Assembly: GCA_024405235.1 (NCBI GenBank)
Contig: JAKSPA010000013.1
Location: forward strand, 1-14,939
Length of the DNA stretch: 14,939 nt
Source: Lentisphaeria bacterium
Lineage (GTDB): Bacteria; Verrucomicrobiota; Lentisphaeria; Oligosphaerales; Oligosphaeraceae
Direction of reading: 5' to 3'
This document shows, piece by piece, positions 7,788-14,836 of the stretch; the stretch's first letter is position 1; each line of letters starts with the position of its first letter. A program made the translations under genes and the position numbers. Under the pieces are notes generated by a model, which ran no database searches, was not told the origin of the DNA, and saw only the letters and a list, made by a program, of their open reading frames with translations.

Positions 7788-8603
7788 TCATTGCTGTTTC
7801 AAATAGTTTTTTGGCGATTTCCCAGTCATTTTCTTGAACCACGCTCCGAAATAGTATTCGTCAAAGAAGCCGAGTTCTATGGCGATGTGACGATTGGTGA
7901 AATTCGTGTTTTCCAAGAACTGAATGGCTTTTTGAAGACGCACATCTTGATAGAATTTGTTTGGCGATGTGCCGAAACTCTGTTTGAATATTCGCTGCAT
8001 TTGTGCAGGAGATTTGTGTATTATTTCGCAAAGGGACTGCTGACTGAAGGGTTCGTTCCAGCCCAACTCAAGCCGCTCACGCATTTTCTCCGCATCGGAA
8101 GACAGTTTCTTGTCATGATTCAAAGCCATGCGTTTCGCATGGACTCTTGCAAGTATTCCTACAAGGGCGGGAAGCAAGTCCTGGTAGGAATTCTTACGGG
8201 CTGCCCTCACGATATCAAGAGCCGCCATGAATTCGCATTCCAGTTCACAGTTCTTGGTCAGCGTGACTCCATGAAAATCGTATTCGTCCAAAATGCTGTC
8301 AAGGATTTTCCCGCTGACATTGAACCATATTTTTTTATAAGGAGAATTCCTGTCCGCGTGGTATTCGCAATGGACATGATTTCTTATGATATATACATCG
8401 CCTGCTGTGGGATGCAGAATTTCTTTTTCCGTTCTTATTGTTCCGCTTCCAGAGACGACGTATTCCAGCACATTGTACGCGGCGCCAAATTCCATTCTAT
8501 CTATGCGATAGTTGGAATTAGGCCATGTGATTCCTGCCATGTGAAGTTTGATTCCGTATGGAATGTGGCTTTCTGGAAGTGTTATGCAAAATTCTCCGGT
8601 CAT
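7788..8603 (-). CDS. AraC-family transcriptional regulator
   Basis: This 271-residue DNA-binding regulator has an N-terminal cupin sensor domain (about residues 15-120; AGDVYIIRNHVHCEYHA is the typical jelly-roll stretch) and a C-terminal pair of helix-turn-helix motifs (about 170-271). The second helix-turn-helix carries the AraC signature: IAIELGFFDEYYFGAWFKKM, then TGKSPKNY. The sensor domain probably binds a sugar. The gene is divergent from the prepilin and secreted-hydrolase genes across a 141-base intergenic region, the classic position for a local regulator of carbohydrate-use genes, so it probably controls them; that is inference. The ATG at 8603 has no strong ribosome site. It is complete. 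Confidence 0.93.
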   Translation of the reverse strand: MTGEFCITLPESHIPYGIKLHMAGITWPNSNYRIDRMEFGAAYNVLEYVVSGSGTIRTEKEILHPTAGDVYIIRNHVHCEYHADRNSPYKKIWFNVSGKILDSILDEYDFHGVTLTKNCELECEFMAALDIVRAARKNSYQDLLPALVGILARVHAKRMALNHDKKLSSDAEKMRERLELGWNEPFSQQSLCEIIHKSPAQMQRIFKQSFGTSPNKFYQDVRLQKAIQFLENTNFTNRHIAIELGFFDEYYFGAWFKKMTGKSPKNYLKQQ

Positions 8604-8660
8604 GAGCCAAAATCACATTGTTTTGATTAAAAAAAACATTTATTCACCAAGTAATTTGCA

Positions 8661-8666
8661 TATAAT
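8661..8666 (+). promoter_or_regulatory. -10 box (TATAAT) for the prepilin gene
   Basis: A perfect TATAAT lies 78 bases before the prepilin ATG in the AraC-prepilin intergenic region. The -35 position is poor (ATTTAT or TTTATT), as expected for an activator-dependent promoter. The gene also has a clear ribosome site, AAAGGGA (8733-8739), five bases before its ATG. Confidence 0.45.
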
Positions 8667-8744
8667 ATACACAGTGCCCAGAAAAATTCTACACTTCCGT
8701 CAGAATCGTCATGGGTTGGAATTAGTCAAACAAAAGGGAACAAA

Positions 8745-9572
8745 ATGAAAAAATCATTTACGCTCATCGAACTGCTGGTGGTCATCGCCATCATCGCGAT
8801 TCTGGCCTCCATGCTCCTGCCTGCGCTTTCCAAGGCCCGCGAGAAGGCTCGCGCCATCTCCTGTGTCAACAATCTGAAGCAGATTCAGCTCGGCAATCTT
8901 CTCTACACCAATGACAACGACGACTTTCTGCCACCTCTGGCCTATCATCCGGGCAACCAGGATCTCGGTTTCTATGGTGACTGGATCACTCCTGGTGATC
9001 TGACCACTTGGTATACTCTGAATCCAGTTATTCCAGGCGCTCCAATGGACGGCGCGAAGTGGTGCGAAATGGATCCGGCGGCTGCAATGACCGGCGGCAC
9101 GGACAAGAGCTCCTGGCACAAGGTCCTGCTGTGCCCCTCTGGTTCCCCCTCGATCCGCGTCTCCGGCAACATCGGCTACCAGGCAAACGTCGGCATGGGA
9201 TATCTGGGCCGCGTCCTCAACAACGCAGCCTATGACTGGGGCGTCGCAGATGATCACAAGGCTGCCAACTGGCATCGCATCTCCTCCATCAAGTACGCTT
9301 CCCTCTACGTCAATATCGTAGATGGCTCAACCTACAACTTCCAGGGCACGCCGAACAGCGATGTGTGGGTTGTCTGGCCCAACAGCTACTATCGTGACCA
9401 GGCTGCGGACATCCTGAATTTCTTCCGTCACAGCCAGACCACCAATTTCGCATTGGGCGATGGACACGTCGAAGTCGTCAACCGCGCGAAGTTCGGTACC
9501 GATATCAACAACGCGCTGAATGCCTTCTACTGGTATCCCAACCTGAACATCAAGGGCGGCGACGATCGCTAG
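8745..9572 (+). CDS. DUF1559-type prepilin-like protein (type II pseudopilin N-terminus, H-X9-DG motif)
   Basis: A type IV pilin/type II secretion leader, MKKS, is followed by FTLIELLVVIAIIAILASML, with the conserved Glu at mature position 5, so it should be cleaved between Ser4 and Phe5 by a prepilin peptidase. The next stretch (KAREKARAISCVNNLKQIQ) is standard for this class. The rest is an exported Trp/Tyr/Asp-rich globular domain, and near the end RHSQTTNFALGDGHVEVV contains the H-X9-DG motif typical of PVC-group DUF1559 proteins. These occur in many copies per genome; their role is unproven but a cell-surface or secretion function is assumed. Codon choice is strikingly C-ending and uniform compared with neighbours, a mark of high expression. 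It is 275 residues, complete, and lies directly upstream of the secreted hydrolase. Confidence 0.95.
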   Translation: MKKSFTLIELLVVIAIIAILASMLLPALSKAREKARAISCVNNLKQIQLGNLLYTNDNDDFLPPLAYHPGNQDLGFYGDWITPGDLTTWYTLNPVIPGAPMDGAKWCEMDPAAAMTGGTDKSSWHKVLLCPSGSPSIRVSGNIGYQANVGMGYLGRVLNNAAYDWGVADDHKAANWHRISSIKYASLYVNIVDGSTYNFQGTPNSDVWVVWPNSYYRDQAADILNFFRHSQTTNFALGDGHVEVVNRAKFGTDINNALNAFYWYPNLNIKGGDDR

Positions 9573-9612
9573 TCTTTTGACGACCTGAAAAGCGGGAACC
9601 TTCTCGCCGTAT

Positions 9613-9640
9613 GACTGCTTCTAGAGGGGGGGAGCAGTCG
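9613..9640 (+). terminator. Hairpin after the prepilin gene (terminator or attenuator)
   Basis: GACTGCTTC (9613-9621) pairs with GGAGCAGTC (9631-9639), with one G-T wobble, around a G-rich loop. It lies about 40 bases past the prepilin stop. The following sequence is only moderately T-rich, so partial termination that lowers expression of the downstream hydrolase is plausible. Confidence 0.45.
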
Positions 9641-9816
9641 TGTGTTATCATGAAAAAAAGTTGTGCAAGGTCTTTCGGTTCGTGACAAGCATCTGCAATT
9701 ATTTATTTTCGGACAGCATATTGAAATAAAAGCGTTGTCTTTGAAGGACAAGATGTAATAAGTCTTCTTTCTTGTGGAAGAAATCTGAATAGGTTCTAAA
9801 AAACAAACAGAAAACC

Positions 9817-12741
9817 ATGAAAAATTTCCGAAGTGCCATTTGCGTTATTGCCTTTTGTCTGACATCAATGCTTTTGTGGGCAGACGAACTGCCTGGAACA
9901 CTTCTGCACTATGATTTCACGACATTCATGGACGGTGGCCTTCTAGAGGATCTTTCCGGCAATGGTCATCATGGTAGCGTTTCTGGAGATGTCTTTCCTG
10001 TGGAGGAAGGTGACTGCCGTGGACTTTCCTTCGGTGGCAGAGATGGAATGATTCTTCCTGCGCGGGAAAAGGGGCTACGTGTAAGCGGCGCTTTCAGCAT
10101 ATTTGCAAAATTCCGTATTGATCCGAAGGCTGCGGCCGAGGCTAGACAGAAGTCACCTTTGCTTTTTGGAACAACAGACGGATTGGGAGTCAAGCGAAAC
10201 TATACGATTTTCTTTGATCACGGATTCACTTTGACGCTTAATGTGTCAAATGGTTTTTCTGGCGAGACAATTGACATCAGAGATATCGCTGATGGAAAAA
10301 TCCATTCCGTGGCGTATATAATAGCGCCGCCACTGATGATGCTCTATCGCGATGGAGAGTGCATAGAACGCAGAAATTCGATGGGAATAATGCCTGATAA
10401 GGACAATGGAGAGGCGCCTGTCGTTGTGGGGAAATGGGCCCATGGAACTTTCCCTGGCGACATATTTGATCTCAGGCTGTTCAACAGAATGCTGAGTCCG
10501 CGGGAGACAAAGGAACTTTCTGGATTGGATATGAGTGACGCCAAGTGCGCCATCGATTTCAATATCAATCATTCTGACGTGCGGCGATCGCTGGATTGGG
10601 ATGCTACCTTTGAGAACTTCCCTGAAAATGCAAAAGCCGTTGTTCTCCGTATCGATGGTGAGATATGTTTCAAGAGAAACTTGAAAGCCGATGAGAATAC
10701 CGCGAGTTTTGCAATCTTGGAGGAAGAGACGCCAACTGTGACTCTTGGCATTGGCAGACATGAGACTGCTGTTGAGTTAATAGATGAAAACGACGATGTT
10801 TTGTATAGTTCATCAAAGGAATTCAATGTTTGTGAAATTGATTGTCCGGAGAAGTTCTCTAACAATATAGGAATTACTACAGAGGTGCTTCCACCATGGA
10901 CGCCAATGTCGATGGAGCAGACCAAAGAGGGCATATCCGTTTCAATGTGGAACAGAACATATCGTTATGGAAATGAGCCGCTTTCTGAGACAATCTTCAG
11001 TGGTGCGGAGATGTTTACGCGTCCGTCTGCGCTAAACATAGTCATTAACGGCCGAAGAAATCCACTGACAGCGAATCCTGCCAAAGTCGTGTCATCAGAA
11101 AAACATCAGGTGAAGGTTCTGCAGTCGTCGGGTGATGATAGCATGGAATTGACTGCGCTGCATACTATTGAGTATGATGGTTTCGATCACGTGGTATTAA
11201 CTATGACCGCCAAGAAGGATCTGACTGTAGATGCATTGGATTTCCTTTTCCCAATGGTCTCTAAATACTGCCAGGGAGCAATTCGCACGCTTACGATGAT
11301 AGATTCTCTGGATATTCCGAGAAACTATGCCTTTACGCCGCTTTTGCAGATATGCGATGAAAATCGCGGTGTTCATTATCTGTCGGATTCCGATGAATTC
11401 TGGTTCCCGAAAAACAATGTCAATGCCATTACAATAGGCGACAATCGTTCCTATGAAACGCTTTTCGCTATTCATCCCATTGCAGTTTCCACTCGTATGA
11501 AAAAAGGCGAGAGTTTCGTTTATGAGTTCGCATTGACGGGAATGCCCGCAAGACCCATGACGAGAAGTTCATGGCGCAATAGATTTAGTGGTCTTCTTCC
11601 GTATTGCTGTGAATTGGAAAGTGCTACGCTTCAGTATAAGGACAAGTCGATTCTAGATTATTCTACGGACGCCGGAATGAAGGGATTCATTGTCGTGAAA
11701 CAGGGCGAGGCCTTTGCTTATCCACCGATTCCAGGCACCGCATACGGTGACGGCATTGCCGCTCTAATGAAGGAAGCGCATGCGCGGAATCTCGTGGCAT
11801 TTCCATATTGCGCAAGTTTTCTATATAGCGAATGTGCTCCGGAATGGAACGAACGTCGACTTTACTGCAAGTCTCCTATGCGTGATTGGAGCGCAATGGG
11901 AGATTTTCTGGAAGGGGAGACTGGCAGAAGGCAACATGCCTACGCGACTTGCAATAGCAGACAATATCAAGATCTGATGTTGTATCGTGTCAGAGAGGCA
12001 ATTCTGAAAACCGATATCGACGGTGTCTATCTTGATACGACTACAGATAGCATACAGTGCATGGAATCCGTTCATCCGCATTGTGGATACATTGGACGCG
12101 ACGGCTTGAGGCATCCGACTGCCAATGGTTTCCAGACGCGCGAAATGATGAAGAGGCTCCATACGTTAATTTGGGAGTTGAAGGGTGAAAAGGGCGTGAT
12201 TGATCTGCACGGATCCTTTGCGCTGAATTCGCCTGCGGTTGCTTGGGCCACATCGCTTTTCTGCGGCGAAGCGCTTAGAGAACCGCCGAATCTGCAGATT
12301 TACAAGGCGGTGACGCCGTTCGAGTTCAGGCTCGCATATACTGGAAATAACATCGGTGTCACAGATGATTTCCTTTGCTATACAACGCATTGCACATTCA
12401 GGGCCTGTTCCGCCATGTCGATGGTGCATGGAATCTCTACACGGCCTCATACGCAAGAGGCAATTGATGAACAGGCGGAAATATGGAAAATGCGCGATGA
12501 TTTGGGTTGCGATGATGCCGAATTCATCCCATATTGGGACAAAGCGTGTCCGATTAAGGCAAAAGAAGATGGCGTATATGTAAGTTGCTACAAACGACAG
12601 GATGGAACGCTCATCGCCGTTGTTGCCAATCTTACGGAAAACAATACGCTCGTGACGTTGGTTTCAACGCAAAATGGTGTAAAGCTTCCGCTTCCATTTG
12701 AACTGCCTAGTCAGGATTTCAAAATGATTGATTTGAAATAA
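9817..12741 (+). CDS. Large secreted LamG-domain putative glycoside hydrolase (DUF6067-like)
   Basis: This 974-residue exported protein has a signal peptide (residues 1-22, ending LLWA before DELPG). A LamG/concanavalin-like sandwich (about 25-235; LLHYDFTTF at the start, GDIFDLRLFNRMLSPRE at the end) probably binds carbohydrate. After an Ig-like stretch (about 240-335) come a long beta-rich region (about 340-600) and an alpha/beta region (about 610-900) that reads like a TIM barrel: GFIVV, NLVAFPY, DIDGVYLDTTTD (Asp735, Asp740), GVIDLHGSF (Asp796, His798) and FCGEA (Glu818) are barrel-strand ends with candidate acidic catalytic residues. A small beta domain closes the protein. The architecture resembles large secreted hydrolases of Lentisphaerae and Planctomycetes labelled DUF6067 or GH123-like, but I cannot assign a family from memory alone. 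Linked to the AraC gene and prepilin; the substrate is presumably a host or plant glycan. Confidence 0.7.
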   Translation: MKNFRSAICVIAFCLTSMLLWADELPGTLLHYDFTTFMDGGLLEDLSGNGHHGSVSGDVFPVEEGDCRGLSFGGRDGMILPAREKGLRVSGAFSIFAKFRIDPKAAAEARQKSPLLFGTTDGLGVKRNYTIFFDHGFTLTLNVSNGFSGETIDIRDIADGKIHSVAYIIAPPLMMLYRDGECIERRNSMGIMPDKDNGEAPVVVGKWAHGTFPGDIFDLRLFNRMLSPRETKELSGLDMSDAKCAIDFNINHSDVRRSLDWDATFENFPENAKAVVLRIDGEICFKRNLKADENTASFAILEEETPTVTLGIGRHETAVELIDENDDVLYSSSKEFNVCEIDCPEKFSNNIGITTEVLPPWTPMSMEQTKEGISVSMWNRTYRYGNEPLSETIFSGAEMFTRPSALNIVINGRRNPLTANPAKVVSSEKHQVKVLQSSGDDSMELTALHTIEYDGFDHVVLTMTAKKDLTVDALDFLFPMVSKYCQGAIRTLTMIDSLDIPRNYAFTPLLQICDENRGVHYLSDSDEFWFPKNNVNAITIGDNRSYETLFAIHPIAVSTRMKKGESFVYEFALTGMPARPMTRSSWRNRFSGLLPYCCELESATLQYKDKSILDYSTDAGMKGFIVVKQGEAFAYPPIPGTAYGDGIAALMKEAHARNLVAFPYCASFLYSECAPEWNERRLYCKSPMRDWSAMGDFLEGETGRRQHAYATCNSRQYQDLMLYRVREAILKTDIDGVYLDTTTDSIQCMESVHPHCGYIGRDGLRHPTANGFQTREMMKRLHTLIWELKGEKGVIDLHGSFALNSPAVAWATSLFCGEALREPPNLQIYKAVTPFEFRLAYTGNNIGVTDDFLCYTTHCTFRACSAMSMVHGISTRPHTQEAIDEQAEIWKMRDDLGCDDAEFIPYWDKACPIKAKEDGVYVSCYKRQDGTLIAVVANLTENNTLVTLVSTQNGVKLPLPFELPSQDFKMIDLK

Positions 12742-13114
12742 AACTGTTTGGCGGTCGTCTTTATTGTTTCTAAATGTCTTTTTAGAAGTATCCGCTCCCC
12801 AATGTTCTCTGGCACGACGCGGATGCTTTTGGGGATAGAACGCACAGAAATGGCCAAATTCGATGCCTTTTGCCGTTTATGGATATATATACGCAAACGG
12901 GCATGGACGTCGAGATAGAGGCCTTTCTGTGCGTTGTACGCGATTTTAGCATTTTTGAGAGGCCTTTTGGAGCTTCCGCAGACGTGAATTTGGTCCAAAA
13001 GTGAAAAACAGAAGCGTCTTCTTTTTTATGACAGAATTGCAATGCAGAACTACCATGCATGGAGTGTTCTTGCGACAATTTTCATGGCATGAATGATAGA
13101 AATACCCTTTTGCC

Positions 13115-13131
13115 AATTTGGCTGCCAAATT
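13115..13131. repeat. Perfect 8-bp inverted repeat
   Basis: AATTTGGC and GCCAAATT are separated by a single T. There is no T-run on either side, so it is not a typical terminator; it could be a protein-binding palindrome or a relic of an element end. Confidence 0.4.
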
Positions 13132-13215
13132 AACTAGCGTTAAAGAAGCGGTTTGGAAAAACACGGATGAAGGACTTCCTTTGCTTCTTTCCATTATTGC
13201 TGAAAACGGCGAAAA

Positions 13216-13246
13216 TTGACATTAAAAAGATATTTTTGTGTATAAT
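13216..13246 (+). promoter_or_regulatory. Promoter-like sequence facing into the antisense strand of the Rpn fragment
   Basis: A perfect TTGACA (13216-13221) and a perfect TATAAT (13241-13246) are separated by 19 bases, longer than the ideal 17. RNA starting near 13253 would run antisense through the whole detached Rpn fragment. Because 315 bases of that fragment are identical in the full-length gene, the same RNA could also pair with the full-length mRNA. Confidence 0.45.
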
Positions 13247-13247
13247 A

Positions 13248-13640
13248 TCAAGCGCCTGTTGCCAGCAATGCCATCGCTTGCTCGGCAGTAAGTCCATGTG
13301 CTCCAATGATAAATGCGATGATTTCGCTTTCGGGAAAGTGCATCTTGCGCATATAGCCAATCATCTTGATGATGGATTCGCGGTTGCCATCCTCGCGTCC
13401 TTCCGCACGTCCTTCTTCGCGTCCTTCCAAACGCCCTTCCGCACGCCCTTCCAAACGTCCTTCTTCGCGTCCTTCCACACGTCCTTCCGCACGTCCTTCC
13501 GCACGTCCTTCCTCGCGTCCTTGAAGTCTCCATTCCTGCTTGAGTTCCTGAATTGCCTGGCACATTGTGGTTATTTCCTCCTTTGGTTCGATATTGACGT
13601 CAAGGGTCTCGCAGAGCATGCGTATCGTCTGCGGTTTCAT
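13248..13640 (-). CDS. Detached C-terminal fragment of an Rpn-family protein (candidate stand-alone short form)
   Basis: The frame encodes 130 residues from an ATG at 13640 that is an internal Met in the full-length gene. A better start is the ATG at 13565, preceded by AAAGGAGG (13577-13584), giving 105 residues. The nuclease domain is absent. What remains is a Gln/Glu/Arg helix, eleven G-R-x-E repeats, a conserved helix (ESIIKMIGYMRKM) and a tail. DNA from 13320 to 13634 is identical to the full-length gene, but the last 24 residues differ (AFIIGAHGLTAEQAMALL against KFVMGANDMTSEQASKLL) while keeping length and spacing. A TATAAT on this strand (13644-13639) sits at the break point and would start RNA about 65 bases before the second ATG. 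It is either an inert remnant or a functional equivalent of the intragenic RpnS antitoxins of E. coli. Confidence 0.6.
   Translation of the reverse strand: MKPQTIRMLCETLDVNIEPKEEITTMCQAIQELKQEWRLQGREEGRAEGRAEGRVEGREEGRLEGRAEGRLEGREEGRAEGREDGNRESIIKMIGYMRKMHFPESEIIAFIIGAHGLTAEQAMALLATGA
13320..13634. repeat. 315-bp exact direct repeat, copy 1
   Basis: Base-by-base comparison shows identity with 13793-14107 at a constant offset of 473. One mismatch follows (13635), then eight more identical bases, then divergence. The left border falls inside the C-terminal tail codons and the right border just upstream of the fragment's first ATG. Confidence 0.95.
13389..13520. repeat. 12-bp minisatellite, 11 units, copy 1
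   Basis: Eleven tandem 12-base units (plus-strand consensus TTCCNCNCGTCC) encode G-R-x-E tetrapeptides on the minus strand. Unit number and variants are the same as in the second copy. Such arrays recombine and slip readily, which may explain the exchange seen here. Confidence 0.9.
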
Positions 13641-13720
13641 TATATATGCGTTGCTTCGAATAAATCGGACGGCAAAATTAAATCATGAATTTATTAATCA
13701 GGTAAATCTATGTCGGTGGT

Positions 13721-14038
13721 TCAAATGCCGACATTCAGCAGTTTGGAGGCCTGTTCGGATGTCATATCGTTGGCTCCCATGACGAACTTGAGGATTTCGC
13801 TTTCGGGAAAGTGCATCTTGCGCATATAGCCAATCATCTTGATGATGGATTCGCGGTTGCCATCCTCGCGTCCTTCCGCACGTCCTTCTTCGCGTCCTTC
13901 CAAACGCCCTTCCGCACGCCCTTCCAAACGTCCTTCTTCGCGTCCTTCCACACGTCCTTCCGCACGTCCTTCCGCACGTCCTTCCTCGCGTCCTTGAAGT
14001 CTCCATTCCTGCTTGAGTTCCTGAATTGCCTGGCACAT
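13721..14038 (-). CDS. Candidate intragenic short product of the Rpn gene (RpnS-like, 105 aa)
   Basis: In frame within the full-length gene, AAAGGAGG (14057-14050) precedes an ATG (14038) by 11 bases. This is the strongest Shine-Dalgarno in the locus and is stronger than that of the full-length start. The product would begin MCQAIQELKQEW and contain only the helix, the G-R-x-E repeats and the tail. In E. coli, Rpn genes make such intragenic C-terminal proteins, which bind and inhibit the toxic full-length nuclease. That the same holds here is inference. The spacing is slightly long, and the AAG-GAG-GAA codons could produce the motif by chance. A -10-like CATAAT (14117-14112) lies upstream. 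Confidence 0.4.
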   Translation of the reverse strand: MCQAIQELKQEWRLQGREEGRAEGRAEGRVEGREEGRLEGRAEGRLEGREEGRAEGREDGNRESIIKMIGYMRKMHFPESEILKFVMGANDMTSEQASKLLNVGI

Positions 14039-14791
14039 TGTGGTTATTTCCTCCTTTGGTTCGATATTGACGTCAAGGGTCTCGCAGAGCATGCGTATCG
14101 TCTGCGGCTTCATTATGTCGTTGTCGCTCCCCGCATATTTGAGCAATTCGTTTCTGTCACGCGCCTTTCTTGAATAATATATCACTTTTCCGAGTTCCGT
14201 TTCGAAATGTAGTTTCCATTCGTTCCAATCGTCGCCATAGGCGTCTGGCGTCAGCACTCGTATCTTATAGTCTGGAAGAAATTCGGCGAATTCCTCGGGG
14301 CCTGGTGCAAACATTTCTCGCAAGTTTGTCGGTGCATCCCATGGCTTCTGTCCGAGATAGACCACGATGGTCACCACCTGTGTTAGTCTGTCTTGCGGGC
14401 GGTAGGCCTCCAGAGGCGACATCGGGGTGCCAGTCTGTCGTGCTTTTTCCATATTTCGTGACATGGTCTGCTGGCGCTGTTCCATCCAGTTGGACACATC
14501 GTAGTTCAGGCACCGTAGTACCATCGAGTAGTCCACTGCTGTCTGGTGTTCTAGACCAAGCAGGGTCAGCAGCGAACTGCCGTGTCGCATTATGGTCATG
14601 CTCATGAGAAGATCACGGCGGAATTCATGGAGAAGGCCCTTTTCGTCGGATTTATGGTGTGCCAGGCGCACGGGAGTGAGGTTCTCTGGCTTGATCAGTG
14701 GTTTCCCGTCAAAGAGCGCGGCGTTGAAGGCGTCGGCGAAGATTTCCGGCTGTCCAAGATATGTTCTGGCGTAGAGGTCCTTGTTTTTCAT
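13721..14791 (-). CDS. Rpn-family recombination-promoting nuclease (PD-(D/E)XK, Transposase_31)
   Basis: This 356-residue protein belongs to the Rpn/Transposase_31 family, DNA nucleases known as RecA-independent recombination promoters and, in E. coli, as toxic anti-phage proteins. The N-terminus (KDLYARTYLGQPEIFADAFN) is typical, as is the catalytic core: an Asp around residue 60 (FRRDLL) and LGLEHQTAVDYSM (Glu81-x-Gln83, the family's variant of E-x-K). Conserved DRLTQVVTIVVYLG and WDAP blocks follow (about 134-154). The C-terminal part holds eleven G-R-x-E repeats (267-310) and a variable tail. The ATG at 14791 has AAGGGA eleven bases upstream, and a sigma70-type promoter lies just beyond. 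An internal ribosome site before Met252 could give a short C-terminal protein. It is complete; nothing marks it as part of an insertion sequence. Confidence 0.88.
   Translation of the reverse strand: MKNKDLYARTYLGQPEIFADAFNAALFDGKPLIKPENLTPVRLAHHKSDEKGLLHEFRRDLLMSMTIMRHGSSLLTLLGLEHQTAVDYSMVLRCLNYDVSNWMEQRQQTMSRNMEKARQTGTPMSPLEAYRPQDRLTQVVTIVVYLGQKPWDAPTNLREMFAPGPEEFAEFLPDYKIRVLTPDAYGDDWNEWKLHFETELGKVIYYSRKARDRNELLKYAGSDNDIMKPQTIRMLCETLDVNIEPKEEITTMCQAIQELKQEWRLQGREEGRAEGRAEGRVEGREEGRLEGRAEGRLEGREEGRAEGREDGNRESIIKMIGYMRKMHFPESEILKFVMGANDMTSEQASKLLNVGI
13793..14107. repeat. 315-bp exact direct repeat, copy 2
   Basis: This is the partner of 13320-13634, lying inside the full-length Rpn gene. 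It spans codons for the C-terminal helix, the repeats and the internal start. Confidence 0.95.
13862..13993. repeat. 12-bp minisatellite, 11 units, copy 2
   Basis: Eleven units encode G-R-x-E, residues 267-310 of the full-length Rpn protein. The order of variant third residues (E, A, A, V, E, L, A, L, E, A, E) is the same as in copy 1. Confidence 0.9.
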
Positions 14792-14836
14792 CTGGGTCGG
14801 TTCCCTTGTTCATGGTTCGGAGACAACATTTCGCAT

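Larger units (their letters stand above)
12742..13247. other. Intergenic stretch without a recognisable gene
   Basis: About 500 bases between the hydrolase and the detached Rpn fragment. Short overlapping frames on both strands have no recognisable protein motif. Visible structures are a weak hairpin with a T-run (AGAAG-CGT-CTTCT then Ts, 13010-13027), a perfect inverted repeat AATTTGGC-T-GCCAAATT (13115-13131) and, at the right end, a promoter-like TTGACA/TATAAT pair. It could hold decayed coding sequence, but I see no family that supports that. Confidence 0.5.

Noticed and set aside
12711..13078. Overlapping minus-strand frames as a transposase remnant
   Set aside because: Some segments looked transposase-like at first, but no motif of any family could be matched and no terminal repeats were found.
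13167..13688. Plus-strand open frame of 173 codons over the Rpn fragment
   Set aside because: It is the antisense of the 12-bp array (repeated FRTSF/FASF), which stays open because of the repeat; no family character and no ribosome site.
13389..13993. Repeat arrays as a possible CRISPR
   Set aside because: Units are 12 bases, tandem without spacers, and in frame within a coding gene.
13811..14173. Plus-strand open frame of 120 codons over the full-length Rpn gene
   Set aside because: Same antisense repeat effect as for the first copy.
13721..14791. The Rpn gene as part of an insertion sequence, given the Transposase_31 name
   Set aside because: No terminal inverted repeats or target duplications seen; the family is not a classical transposase.
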